Positions 17,594 through 25,975 of a stretch of DNA of 64,000 bases are shown here, piece after piece. Source of the stretch: Planctomycetota bacterium (GTDB lineage Bacteria; Planctomycetota; UBA1135; UBA2386). The stretch spans positions 1 through 64,000 of the forward strand of contig JADLFX010000019.1 of the NCBI GenBank assembly GCA_020849665.1, given 5' to 3'. The notes under the pieces were generated by a model. It saw nothing but the letters and a program-made list of their open reading frames with translations. It had not been told where the DNA came from and ran no database searches. Made by a program: the position numbers and the translations under genes. The first letter of the stretch is position 1. Each line of letters begins with the position of its first letter.

Positions 17594-19093
17594 TCAGCCT
17601 CCCGCGGGCGCCTGCGTGCCTGGGTCGCCTGCGGTCTCCAGCCCGACGTCGGGCGCCGCCACGCGGCGCAGCAGCGGGAAGAACACGACGTCGCGGATCG
17701 AGGCGGAGTCGGTCAGCAGCATGGTCAGGCGATCCATGCCGATGCCGAGGCCGCCGGCGGGGGGCATCCCGTACTCCAGCGCGGTCACGTAGTCGACGTC
17801 CAGCTCGGACGGCGACTCCTCGTCGTGATGCTCGAGCTGGGCGCGGAACCGGCGTTCCTGGTCGACGGGGTCGTTGAGCTCGCTGAACGCGTTGCCGACC
17901 TCCATGCCCGCCACGAAGAGCTCGAAGCGCTCGGCGATGCGCGGGTCGTGGTCGGCGGCCTTGGCGAGGGGGCAGATCGCGACCGGGTAGTCGTGCACGA
18001 ACACCGGGCCGTCGAGGGTCTTCTCGCAGGTGGCCTCGAACACGTCGTTGGCGACCTTCTCGTCGGGCAACCCGGCGCTGGCCAGGCCCAGATCCGCGGC
18101 ACGCGCGCGCACGGCCCTGGCGTCGAAGAAGTCGAGGCCGCCGTTGTGCTCGGCGAAGAGGTCGAGGTAGCGGACCTTGCGGAACGGCGGGCGCAGGTCG
18201 TACTCCCGCCCGCGGAAGCGGACCACGGTGTTGCCGCCCAGCACGCGCTCGCAGAGCAGCGCGAAGAGTCCCTCCACGCGCGCCATGATCGTGCGGTAGT
18301 CCGCGTACGCCTCGTAGCTCTCCAGCATGGTGAACTCGGGGTTGTGCCGCGGGCTGATCCCCTCGTTGCGGAACACCCGGCCGATCTCGTAGACGCGCTC
18401 CAGTCCGCCGACCAGGAGGCGCTTGAGGTAGAGCTCCGGCGCGATGCGCAGGTAGAGCTCCATGTCGAGGGCGTTGTGGTGGGTCTTGAACGGCCGGGCC
18501 GTGGCGCCCCCGAAGATCGACTGCAGGATCGGCGTCTCGACCTCGACGTAGCCGTGGCCGTTGAAGAACGCACGCACGGTGTCCAGCACCCGCGCGCGCG
18601 TGACGAAGACCTTGCGCACGTCCGGGTTGGTGAACAGGTCCACGTAGCGCATCCGGTAGCGCGTCTCGACGTCCTGGAGACCGTGCCACTTCTCCGGCGC
18701 GTGGCGCAGGGTCTTGCTGGCCAGCACGACCTGCGTCGCCCACACCGTCGGCTCGCCCTTCTGCGTGCGGCCGAGCTCGCCGGTGACCACGACGTGGTCG
18801 TTGGCCTCGACCAGCCGGCGGTCCTCCCAGAAGCCCGGCAGCCGGTCACGCTGGAAGCCCACCTGGATCGACGCGGACCGGTCCAGCAGGTGCGAGAAGC
18901 GCAGCTTGCCGAAGTCGCGCACCTGGGTCAGGCGCCCCGCGACGGTGACGGTCTGCCCGATCCTCGCCTCGAATCCGGCCAGGCACCCGGCGATCGGTTC
19001 GGGGGACGGAACCCGGGCGGGGTAGGGTGGCACGCCCTTGGCACGCAGGGCCTCGAGCTTCTCCAGGCGGTCCTTGGCGATGCGATCGGTCAA
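17594..19093 (-). CDS. lysS: lysyl-tRNA synthetase, class II
   Basis: A 499-residue enzyme of typical LysS length. An OB-fold anticodon-binding domain (about residues 45-150, with VTVAGRLTQVRDFGKLRF) precedes the class II catalytic core. Motif 1 lies in the GHGYVEVETPIL region, motif 2 is RVFRNEGISPRHNPEFTMLE and motif 3 is GLGIGMDRLTMLLTDS. It charges tRNA-Lys. The TTG start at 19093 is preferred because AGGA lies about 9 bases upstream and the protein then begins at the usual place; no ATG fits. It is the first gene ahead of the lol genes. Confidence 0.97.
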   Translation of the reverse strand: MTDRIAKDRLEKLEALRAKGVPPYPARVPSPEPIAGCLAGFEARIGQTVTVAGRLTQVRDFGKLRFSHLLDRSASIQVGFQRDRLPGFWEDRRLVEANDHVVVTGELGRTQKGEPTVWATQVVLASKTLRHAPEKWHGLQDVETRYRMRYVDLFTNPDVRKVFVTRARVLDTVRAFFNGHGYVEVETPILQSIFGGATARPFKTHHNALDMELYLRIAPELYLKRLLVGGLERVYEIGRVFRNEGISPRHNPEFTMLESYEAYADYRTIMARVEGLFALLCERVLGGNTVVRFRGREYDLRPPFRKVRYLDLFAEHNGGLDFFDARAVRARAADLGLASAGLPDEKVANDVFEATCEKTLDGPVFVHDYPVAICPLAKAADHDPRIAERFELFVAGMEVGNAFSELNDPVDQERRFRAQLEHHDEESPSELDVDYVTALEYGMPPAGGLGIGMDRLTMLLTDSASIRDVVFFPLLRRVAAPDVGLETAGDPGTQAPAGG

Positions 19094-19216
19094 GTTCGTC
19101 GTTCCTGCGGCGGCGCGTGGGAAAGCGCGGCAGGATAGACCAAGGCATCGGGGATTCCACGCCGCGGCGCCTGCCGCGCTCGCGCGCGGGGACCCCGGCC
19201 CCGCGCACGCACACGC

Positions 19217-19222
19217 TAGAAT
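19217..19222 (+). promoter_or_regulatory. candidate -10 element TAGAAT
   Basis: GCTAGAAT lies 35 bp before the ATG of the secreted-protein gene at 19257, between two divergent genes. The local AT content stands out in a very GC-rich stretch. The same GCTAGA hexamer occurs before the secreted-protein gene at 30297. No clear -35 box is seen. Confidence 0.3.
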
Positions 19223-19256
19223 CCCTCGCGCTCCCGACCCTCCACCCGCCGCGTCG

Positions 19257-20510
19257 ATGTCTGCACCAAGGACCCTGCTGCGCGCCACCCTCCTGCTCCT
19301 GGCACCCGCCCTGGCCGGCCAGGGCTTCGTGCAGAACAAGCTCGAGTTCGGCAACTTCTGGATCGTCGACCGCGAGGAGCTGTTCCCCAACTACCTGCGC
19401 GCGGGGGGCAACGTGGCGGGCGACGCCCTGTTCAAGGTGCTCCCCGCCGAGGTGCTCGAGCGGCACGGCGACCACCGGATCTCGGGCTACAAGGTCGCGC
19501 TCTCGGTGGATGACGCCTACACGGGGGGCTTCTCGCCGCCGGTCCTGGTGCGGGTCCCCGCGCTCCAGCTCTGCCGCACGCGCGTGCACTCCGTGGCCGG
19601 GCAGACCTACGAGGTCCCGGATCTGGCGCGCCCCGTCGGCCCGCGCTTCGAGCCGCTGCAGATCCTGCTGCCCAGCGACAACGCCTGGGTGGTGGAGGTG
19701 GCGTTCGACCCGAGCGCCAGCGACCCCAAGCTGCGCGGCCTGCTCACGGTGCCGGCCTTGGACCAGGGCCAGCGTGCGGGTCTGGGCCTCGTGTTCCTGG
19801 CCGAGGTGGGGCAGAAGCGCGATCCCAACACGCCGGGCGTCGTGTTGCAGTCCACCTTCCAGGAGCGCCACCTCGCCCCGGGACGTCCGGCCTACTCCGG
19901 CAGCTACGACGCGGCCACCGGGACGCTGCGCATGTACGGCCAGAGCGGCCAGCCCAGCGCGACGGGCGAGCTGTGCGCGGCGCTGCGCTTCGAGGATCCG
20001 ACGCTGCAGATCTACGGCTCGAGCGCGGGCGGCGTGGCCAACGACCCCCAGGGCTTCGAGACCCACCTCGGCCCGGGCGCGTACGCCACCGACCTGGCCT
20101 CGGCCGCCGGGGCCTCGTTCTTCGGGTTCTACGTCCAGGCCCAGCGCCACCACGTGTCGGGCCAGCCGCCCACGCACGTGGCCCTGCCGCTCGTGGTGTC
20201 CACCGCTCCGGGCGGACCGAACACCTCCCTGGACCTGGGCAACGGCGCCGTCCTGCGCATCGATCCCGCCAGCCTGGGCCTGGCGGACCTCTTCGTCGCC
20301 GCGGGCCTGGGCGGCGCGATCACGCGCTACGCCAAGGCCGGGGTCGCGGGTTGGGACGAAGACCAGGAGGGCGTCTATGCGACCCCCAGGATTCCGCTCC
20401 GCGCCAACCCCAGCCTCGTGGGGGTGACCCTGTGGGTCCAGGGCCTCGTCCTGACCTCGGGGATGGCTCCGGCCGCGACCACCAACGTGACCCGGTGGAC
20501 CCTGCGCTAG
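19257..20510 (+). CDS. secreted hypothetical protein (planctomycetal type)
   Basis: A 417-residue protein with a signal peptide (LLRATLLLLAPALAGQG). The rest is Gly/Pro/Ala-rich and looks all-beta, with no known catalytic motif. Its C-terminal segment (RANPSLVGVTLWVQGLVL) resembles the C-terminal module I associate with many secreted proteins of one planctomycetal lineage. It is probably exported to the periplasm, cell wall or medium. Start is ATG 19257, a good distance from the candidate -10 element. Its function is unknown. Confidence 0.8.
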   Translation: MSAPRTLLRATLLLLAPALAGQGFVQNKLEFGNFWIVDREELFPNYLRAGGNVAGDALFKVLPAEVLERHGDHRISGYKVALSVDDAYTGGFSPPVLVRVPALQLCRTRVHSVAGQTYEVPDLARPVGPRFEPLQILLPSDNAWVVEVAFDPSASDPKLRGLLTVPALDQGQRAGLGLVFLAEVGQKRDPNTPGVVLQSTFQERHLAPGRPAYSGSYDAATGTLRMYGQSGQPSATGELCAALRFEDPTLQIYGSSAGGVANDPQGFETHLGPGAYATDLASAAGASFFGFYVQAQRHHVSGQPPTHVALPLVVSTAPGGPNTSLDLGNGAVLRIDPASLGLADLFVAAGLGGAITRYAKAGVAGWDEDQEGVYATPRIPLRANPSLVGVTLWVQGLVLTSGMAPAATTNVTRWTLR

Positions 20511-20729
20511 CCGGGTCCGCTCCCAACCAATGGATTGCCCTGGGGTTGTGGCCGCACCCAGCCGGTGGCAGTCCCGCCTCGGGGCGCCGGATCCCGGCCA
20601 TGGTGCCGGAGCCTTGCTCCCGCCCGGCTCCAGTCGATGGAAGGGTCCAGGCCGATGGGATAGGGTAGCCGGGCTGTGCCGCGTGGTTCGACGGACCATC
20701 GCGAGCCGCAGACCCGTAGTGCCTCACGC

Positions 20730-21200
20730 ATGCGCGGATCGACCCTGATCTTCCTGACGGCCATCGGCATCCTCGGAGCCGCCCTGCTCTGTGGGAATCC
20801 GTTCCTGCCATGCACGGATCCGGACACGGAGCCGGCGCCTCCGTCGGGGGCCGCGGCCGAGGGGCGGCAGAGCCCTCCGGCCAGGCCAGCGGTCGAGACC
20901 TTGCAGGCCGAGGAGGCGGCGGGTTCCAAGGGAGTCCTCCCGGTGGCCGCGCTGGCCCTGCGGCCCGACGCTCACGGCCCTGGAGAGGTGCCGGACCCGG
21001 ACGGAGTGGGACCCTGCCCGGAGGCGAAGGCCTTCGTGCGCCGGGGCATCGACGGCGACGGGCTCGCGACCTGGTGGCATGCCGACGGGTCGATGACCAA
21101 GCGGGCGGTGCAGGTCCTGCGCGACGCCGCGGGCAACGAGCACCGCGTGCCCGTGCGCGTCCAGGTGCGGCCGGCCGGGCTGGCCGAACAGGATCGCTGA
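20730..21200 (+). CDS. hypothetical membrane-anchored or exported protein
   Basis: A 156-residue protein. An N-terminal hydrophobic stretch (LIFLTAIGILGAALLCG) could be a signal anchor. A low-complexity linker of about 60 residues follows. The C-terminal 50 residues are more ordered (FVRRGIDGDGLATWWHADGS, then RVPVRVQVRPAG). The family is not recognised. The preceding 219 bp (20511-20729) hold no gene or clear regulatory motif. Confidence 0.6.
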   Translation: MRGSTLIFLTAIGILGAALLCGNPFLPCTDPDTEPAPPSGAAAEGRQSPPARPAVETLQAEEAAGSKGVLPVAALALRPDAHGPGEVPDPDGVGPCPEAKAFVRRGIDGDGLATWWHADGSMTKRAVQVLRDAAGNEHRVPVRVQVRPAGLAEQDR

Positions 21201-21248
21201 GCGCCGGCCTCGGGCCGGGCGCCCCGCGGTGGTCCGGCGTTCGGTTCG

Positions 21249-21566
21249 CTAGCCGCCGAGATCGACCTCGAGGATGCCTTCGGTCTCGCGCGCGGGGTAC
21301 ACGCGCAGGGTCTCGCCGGGGACGTTGACGCACGCGCCGCTGCGGATGTCGAAGCGCCAGCCATGCCAGGAGCAGCCCACCGTCCCGTCGTCCCAGTCGC
21401 CTTCGGCGAGGGACGCGCCTTGGTGGGGGCACGAGTTCTCCATCGCGCGCCACGTGCTGCCGTCCCGGAACACGGCGAGCTCGCGCCCCTCCACCTGCAC
21501 GCAGGCGGCCGGATCGAAACGCAAGGTGGCGATCGCGCCCACCCGCACCCAGCGCGGGGCGCTCAA
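21249..21566 (-). CDS. Rieske [2Fe-2S] ferredoxin-like protein (NirD type)
   Basis: A 105-residue protein made of one Rieske domain. The cluster motifs are CPHQG (C-x-H) and CSWHGW (C-x2-H), with the expected spacing of about 18 residues. The size matches stand-alone Rieske ferredoxins and small subunits like NirD. It would carry electrons for an unidentified oxidoreductase. The TTG start at 21566 overlaps the TGA stop of trmB (TTGA), so the two are translationally coupled. Confidence 0.88.
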   Translation of the reverse strand: MSAPRWVRVGAIATLRFDPAACVQVEGRELAVFRDGSTWRAMENSCPHQGASLAEGDWDDGTVGCSWHGWRFDIRSGACVNVPGETLRVYPARETEGILEVDLGG

Positions 21567-22297
21567 GCCGCAGCCTCCGGTTTGCGGTAGGCGTAGCGGC
21601 GCAGCACCCGGCCCTCGGCCAGATACTTGCGCTCGAACGCCGTGGGCGTGAAGCCGAACCCCGGGGGTCCCCCGAGCAGGCGCCGCTCTTCCTCTGGGTC
21701 CCGGCGCAGGAAGGTCGACGAGCCGAGCACGAGGGCGATCTGGCCCGCGTAGCAGGCGTTGTCGGTGGCCACCAGCAGGTGGCCGCCCGGCCGCAGTGCG
21801 CGCGCCAGGACCTCGGGCATGCCCTCGTGGAAGAAGCGGCGCTTGCGGTGGCGGCGCTTGGGCCAGGGATCGGGGTAGTAGACGTGGATCCGATCCACGG
21901 TGCCGGGCTCGATCCGGTCGCCGAGGTAGAGGTTGGCGTTGTCCACGAGCAGCAGGGCGTTGCGCACGCCGGCGTGCACGAGGCGCTCGGCCGCGTGGCG
22001 GCCGTAGGCCACGGCGGCCTCGATCCCGAGGAAGAAGGTCTCGGGCTGCGCCTGGGCGGCGGCCAGCAGGAAGATCCCCTTCCCGGGGCCTACCTCGATC
22101 TCCACCCGCCGGTAGCCCTCGGGAACCAGGTCGGAGAGTGCCGGCGGATCCTCGCCGCCCACGACGCAGGGCAGGTCCTGGGCGCGGACCTCGGGCACCC
22201 GGCGCCGGAACGAGAGCCGGCCGGCGGCATGCAGGCGTTGTGCCCGGCGTGGCTCGGGGGCGGGCGCCGCAGGGCGGCCGGATTCGGCAGGTTCCAT
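21563..22297 (-). CDS. trmB: tRNA (guanine-N7-)-methyltransferase
   Basis: A 244-residue SAM-dependent enzyme that methylates G46 of tRNA. Motif I is EIEVGPGKGIFL, a motif II region is FLGIEAAVAYG, and the TrmB-specific motif YPDPWPKRRHRKRR is complete, as is the C-terminal TAFERKYLAEG. The N-terminal 35 residues are a variable Pro/Arg-rich extension. Start is ATG 22297. It is followed without a gap by the Rieske gene. Confidence 0.95.
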   Translation of the reverse strand: MEPAESGRPAAPAPEPRRAQRLHAAGRLSFRRRVPEVRAQDLPCVVGGEDPPALSDLVPEGYRRVEIEVGPGKGIFLLAAAQAQPETFFLGIEAAVAYGRHAAERLVHAGVRNALLLVDNANLYLGDRIEPGTVDRIHVYYPDPWPKRRHRKRRFFHEGMPEVLARALRPGGHLLVATDNACYAGQIALVLGSSTFLRRDPEEERRLLGGPPGFGFTPTAFERKYLAEGRVLRRYAYRKPEAAA

Positions 22298-22421
22298 CGC
22301 GCCGAGGATATCCGCGCGCGGGTGGGCGGGGCGACATGGCGCGGACCGGACCCTGGCGGCATTCCCCTCACGCCGGGCCAGCCGCGCGCCGATACACGCT
22401 GCTGGAACGGCGTCCGCAGCC

Positions 22422-23495
22422 ATGGGGAACTTCTTTCGCCTCTTCGTCCTGCCCGTCCTGCTCATCGGTGGGATCGTCACCGCCATCGCGCTGGGCGGCC
22501 GCGCGGTGATGATGCACCGCATCGAGTCCGACCGGCGGATCGATGCGAAGGAGGGCGTGGCCACGCTCGACGCGATCACGATCGGCGGCGTGCCGCAGTA
22601 CGTGTCGATCCGTGGCGTGAACCGCACGCGGCCCCTCCTGCTCTGGGTCCACGGCGGTCCTGGCCAGCCGCTGATGCCGCTGGCGCACGAGTTGAACAAG
22701 GGTCTGGAGACCATGTTCATCGTCGTGCACTGGGACCAGCGCGGGGCCGGGCTCTCCAACTCGAGCAGCGTCCCGCGCGAGTCGATCACCGTCGAGCGGC
22801 TCGCCGACGACCTCTGCGAACTCGCCGAGCACCTCCTGGCCCGCTTCCAGAAGGAGAAGCTGTGGCTGGTGGCGCACGACTTCGGCACCGTGATCGCCGC
22901 GCTCGCCGCCAACAAGAAGCCCGACCTGTTCGCCGCGTATGTCGGCGTCGGGCAGTACGTCGACATGGCCGAGAGCGAGCGCGTGACCTACGAATGGGCC
23001 GTGCAGCGTGCCACGGCCGACGGCGACTCGGGCGCGCAGGCGGAGCTGGAGGCGATCGGCCCGCCGCCGCACGACACCCCGGACGAGTCGCGGCGCCTGC
23101 GCGCCATGATCCGCAGGCTGGGCGGCGAGGTGTTCAACGGCGACAGCGTCTCGTACTCCGGGAAGGCCCTGGTCTCGCCGGAGTACTCGCTGATGCAGTG
23201 GTTCCGCATCGGCGCCGGCGAGGAAGTCTCGTGGCGCCACCTGCACGGCACCTGGATGCGGCTCAACCTCCTGCAGGACGCGCTGCGGATCGACGTGCCG
23301 GTGTACCTCTTCCACGGCCGCCACGACCGGGTGGCGCCGGTGGGCCTGGCCGCCAAGTACGCCAAGGAACTGATCGCGCCGGCGCACGAGATCATCTTCT
23401 TCGAGAGCTCCGGCCACTGGCCCTTCCTCGAGGAGCCGCGGCGTTTCCAGCAGATGCTCCTGGACCACGTCCTGGTGCGCACCGGCCCGAAGTGA
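22422..23495 (+). CDS. membrane-anchored alpha/beta hydrolase with Asp at the nucleophile position
   Basis: A 357-residue protein of the proline-iminopeptidase/haloalkane-dehalogenase-like alpha/beta hydrolase group. A single N-terminal helix (residues 5-25) tethers it to the membrane. The oxyanion-hole motif is HGGP (77-80). The nucleophile elbow reads LVAHDFGT, with Asp153 where serine hydrolases have Ser (codon GAC at 22878-22880). The acid is probably Asp302 (HGRHDRVAP) and the base His332 (SGHWPF). An Asp nucleophile is the rule in haloalkane dehalogenases and epoxide hydrolases, so its chemistry is probably not peptide hydrolysis. The substrate is unknown. Confidence 0.9.
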   Translation: MGNFFRLFVLPVLLIGGIVTAIALGGRAVMMHRIESDRRIDAKEGVATLDAITIGGVPQYVSIRGVNRTRPLLLWVHGGPGQPLMPLAHELNKGLETMFIVVHWDQRGAGLSNSSSVPRESITVERLADDLCELAEHLLARFQKEKLWLVAHDFGTVIAALAANKKPDLFAAYVGVGQYVDMAESERVTYEWAVQRATADGDSGAQAELEAIGPPPHDTPDESRRLRAMIRRLGGEVFNGDSVSYSGKALVSPEYSLMQWFRIGAGEEVSWRHLHGTWMRLNLLQDALRIDVPVYLFHGRHDRVAPVGLAAKYAKELIAPAHEIIFFESSGHWPFLEEPRRFQQMLLDHVLVRTGPK

Positions 23496-23496
23496 G

Positions 23497-25080
23497 CTAG
23501 TCCAGCGCCGCCAGCCGTTCGGCCGCCAGATCGAGGCGGCGTTCCAGACGACGGAACACCGGCTCGCTCACGACGCCGCGCAGGCGGGCCTCGTGCAGCG
23601 CCTGGCGTTCCGCGGCGAGGAGTTCGCGTTCGACCTCGCGTTCCGCGGCCAGCCGCGTGTCGCCGCGCTGCACGCACTCGTTGCAGTCCACGGCGGCCTC
23701 CAGGGCCTGGCGCGCGGCCAGGGCCTCGGCGAGGTGTTCGAGCAGGGCCGCGGGGTGGTGGGCGGCCCCGCGCAACGCGGCGAGACGGGCCGAGGCGGCC
23801 GAGGTCATCGCGGCGCGCGCGTCGCGCTCCTGCGCCCATTCCTCGTCGCCGGTCTCCAGCCCGAGGCGGCGGATCAGCCACGGCAGGGAGAGGCTCTGCA
23901 GGACGATGGTCGTGAGGATCACCGCGAACACCAGGACGATCAGCAGATCGCGCTGCGGGAACGCGCCGCCGTCGTCGGTCAGGACCGGCACCGCCAGGGC
24001 CCCGGCCAGGGACACGATCCCGCGCATGCCGGTCCAGCCGATCATGGTGACCGCGCGCCAGTCGGCCAACGGCGCGCCACGCCACCGGACGGGCAGGAGA
24101 CGGAGGATGGCGTTCAAGGGGAACACGGTGGCCAACCGCACGAGCACCACGGCGAGGCTCACCACGGCGCAGAGTCCGAGCAGCTGCGGCCAGCTCAGGT
24201 TCGTGCAGTCGGCGCAGTGGTGCGGCACCTGCAGGCCCAGGAGCACGAACCCCAGGCCGTCGAGGAGCATGACGAGGGTGTTCCACACCGGGATCGCCGT
24301 GAGGCGCGTGGCCGGGTCGAAGACCTGCGTGCTCCGGCGGGACACGACCAGTCCCGCGGCCACCACCGCGATGACGGCGGAGACCTGTGCCTGCATGGCC
24401 ACCAGGTACACGGCGTAGGGCGCGACGAGGGAGAGCGCCGTGCTGATCTGGGGGTCGCGGATGCGTGCATGGACGCGCGCGATGCCACTGCCGGCCAGGT
24501 AGCCGAGCACGACGCCTCCGGCGCCGGCCAGCAGGAAACTCGAGGCCGCGGAGGCGAGCGAGAAGCCGCCCGTGGCCACGGCGACCAGCGCGATCCGCAT
24601 CACGATCAGTCCGGTGGCGTCGTTCACGAGCCCCTCGCCCTCGAGGATCGTCACGATCCGGCGCGGTACGCGCAGGCGCTGGCACACGGCCAGGGCCGCG
24701 GCCGTGTCCGAGGGGGACACGATCGCGCCGAGCACGAACGCCACGGGCCAGGACATGCCCGGGACGAGGGCGACCGCGATCGCCGCGACCGCGACGGTGG
24801 TGGCGAGCACCAGCCCGATCGCGAGGTAGGTGATCGGTGCCAGGTTGCGGCGGAACTCCGACCACGAGGTGCGCCACGCGCCGCTGTAGAGGATCGGCGG
24901 CAGGAACACGAGGAACACGAAGTCGGGCTCCAGGTCGAGGCGCGGCATCCCCGGGAGCAGCGCGATTCCGAGTCCGGCCAGGACCATCCAGGTCGGGTAG
25001 GGCACGGAGGAGCGCCGGCCGAGTTCGACCAGGAGCAGGACCAGGAGCAGCAGGACGGTGACGAGGGCGAGACCCTGCAT
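23497..25080 (-). CDS. CPA1-family Na+/H+ antiporter
   Basis: A 527-residue cation/proton antiporter. About twelve hydrophobic helices fill the first 400 residues. Family motifs are visible: FLPPILYSGAW, VSPSDTAAALAV and EGEGLVNDATGL, the last carrying the ion-binding Asn-Asp pair. The C-terminal 120 residues form a soluble, Ala/Arg/Glu-rich helical domain as in YjcE/NhaP-type members. It would exchange Na+ or K+ for protons at the inner membrane. It converges with the hydrolase gene, with a single base between the two stops. Confidence 0.93.
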   Translation of the reverse strand: MQGLALVTVLLLLVLLLVELGRRSSVPYPTWMVLAGLGIALLPGMPRLDLEPDFVFLVFLPPILYSGAWRTSWSEFRRNLAPITYLAIGLVLATTVAVAAIAVALVPGMSWPVAFVLGAIVSPSDTAAALAVCQRLRVPRRIVTILEGEGLVNDATGLIVMRIALVAVATGGFSLASAASSFLLAGAGGVVLGYLAGSGIARVHARIRDPQISTALSLVAPYAVYLVAMQAQVSAVIAVVAAGLVVSRRSTQVFDPATRLTAIPVWNTLVMLLDGLGFVLLGLQVPHHCADCTNLSWPQLLGLCAVVSLAVVLVRLATVFPLNAILRLLPVRWRGAPLADWRAVTMIGWTGMRGIVSLAGALAVPVLTDDGGAFPQRDLLIVLVFAVILTTIVLQSLSLPWLIRRLGLETGDEEWAQERDARAAMTSAASARLAALRGAAHHPAALLEHLAEALAARQALEAAVDCNECVQRGDTRLAAEREVERELLAAERQALHEARLRGVVSEPVFRRLERRLDLAAERLAALD

Positions 25081-25170
25081 GGGGACGGCTCGAGCGGTGG
25101 ATCCTCGTGGGGGTGCGGCGTTCCAGATGGCGCGGGGATTCGTGGCTGGTCGGCGGCCCGGCGCCGGAGG

Positions 25171-25893
25171 TCAGGCGCCGAAGGCCTGCAGCCACTCCGC
25201 CTCGCTGCGCGGCCGGAACACGTAGTTCTCGCGCCGGGTCTGGCCGAGCGTGGCTTCGGGTTCGGGGCCGTAGAGATGCCCCGGGTAGAGGCGGGTGTCG
25301 TCGGGGATCCTGGCGAGACGCTGGGTGAGGCTGCGGTACATCTCCGCCGGGTCGCCACCGGGCAGGTCGGTGCGGCCGCAGCCCTGCAGGAAGAGCGTGT
25401 CGCCCGCCACGAGCCGGCGCTCGACCAGGAAGCACTGGCTGCCCGGCGTGTGGCCCGGAGTGTGGATGAGCTGCACCCGGATGGCACCCACCAGGACCTC
25501 GTCGCCGCTGTCGTGCAGGGCGAGATCGCTGTCGGAGACGCCGGTGGTGCGCTTCAGCCACGGGGCCTCGCTGCGCTGTGCGTGCACCTTCATGCCGCGC
25601 ACTTCGAGCAGCTCGCGGATGCCTTCCAGATCGAAGCCCAGCATCGAACCGCCCACGTGGTCGGGGTGGTAGTGCGTGGCCAGCGTCCCGACGAGCTTCA
25701 TCCCGTCCCGTTCCGCGATCTGCACCAGCTCCGCGACGGCGTAGGCCGGATCGACCACGAGGCACTCCCTGGTCTGGGTGTCGCCCAGGAGGTAGACGAA
25801 GTTCACCATCTGTGCGGCGATCGGGTCGTCCCGGGCGAAGTCGCGTCCGGAGAGTAGCTGGCGGAAGTAGAGGCGCGGCGGCTCGGCGGACAT
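25171..25893 (-). CDS. MBL-fold metallo-hydrolase (glyoxalase II / persulfide dioxygenase-like)
   Basis: A 240-residue protein with the metallo-beta-lactamase metal motif THYHPDHVGG, then HTPGHTPGSQ, GDTLFLQGCGRTDLPGGD and LYPGHLYG. The GRTDLPGGD and PGHLYG pattern is closest to the ETHE1/persulfide-dioxygenase and hydroxyacylglutathione-hydrolase branch. An insert of about 30 residues follows the first motif. Reaction candidates are thioester hydrolysis or persulfide oxidation; sequence alone does not decide. Start is ATG 25893, divergent from the large lipoprotein gene with an 82-bp gap. Confidence 0.9.
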   Translation of the reverse strand: MSAEPPRLYFRQLLSGRDFARDDPIAAQMVNFVYLLGDTQTRECLVVDPAYAVAELVQIAERDGMKLVGTLATHYHPDHVGGSMLGFDLEGIRELLEVRGMKVHAQRSEAPWLKRTTGVSDSDLALHDSGDEVLVGAIRVQLIHTPGHTPGSQCFLVERRLVAGDTLFLQGCGRTDLPGGDPAEMYRSLTQRLARIPDDTRLYPGHLYGPEPEATLGQTRRENYVFRPRSEAEWLQAFGA

Positions 25894-25975
25894 GGCGGCA
25901 ATGCTCGGCGGGAACCGGCAGGCACGGCAAGAAGCCCTTGGCCGCACGCACGCAGGCGGCGCACAATCCCCGGCG

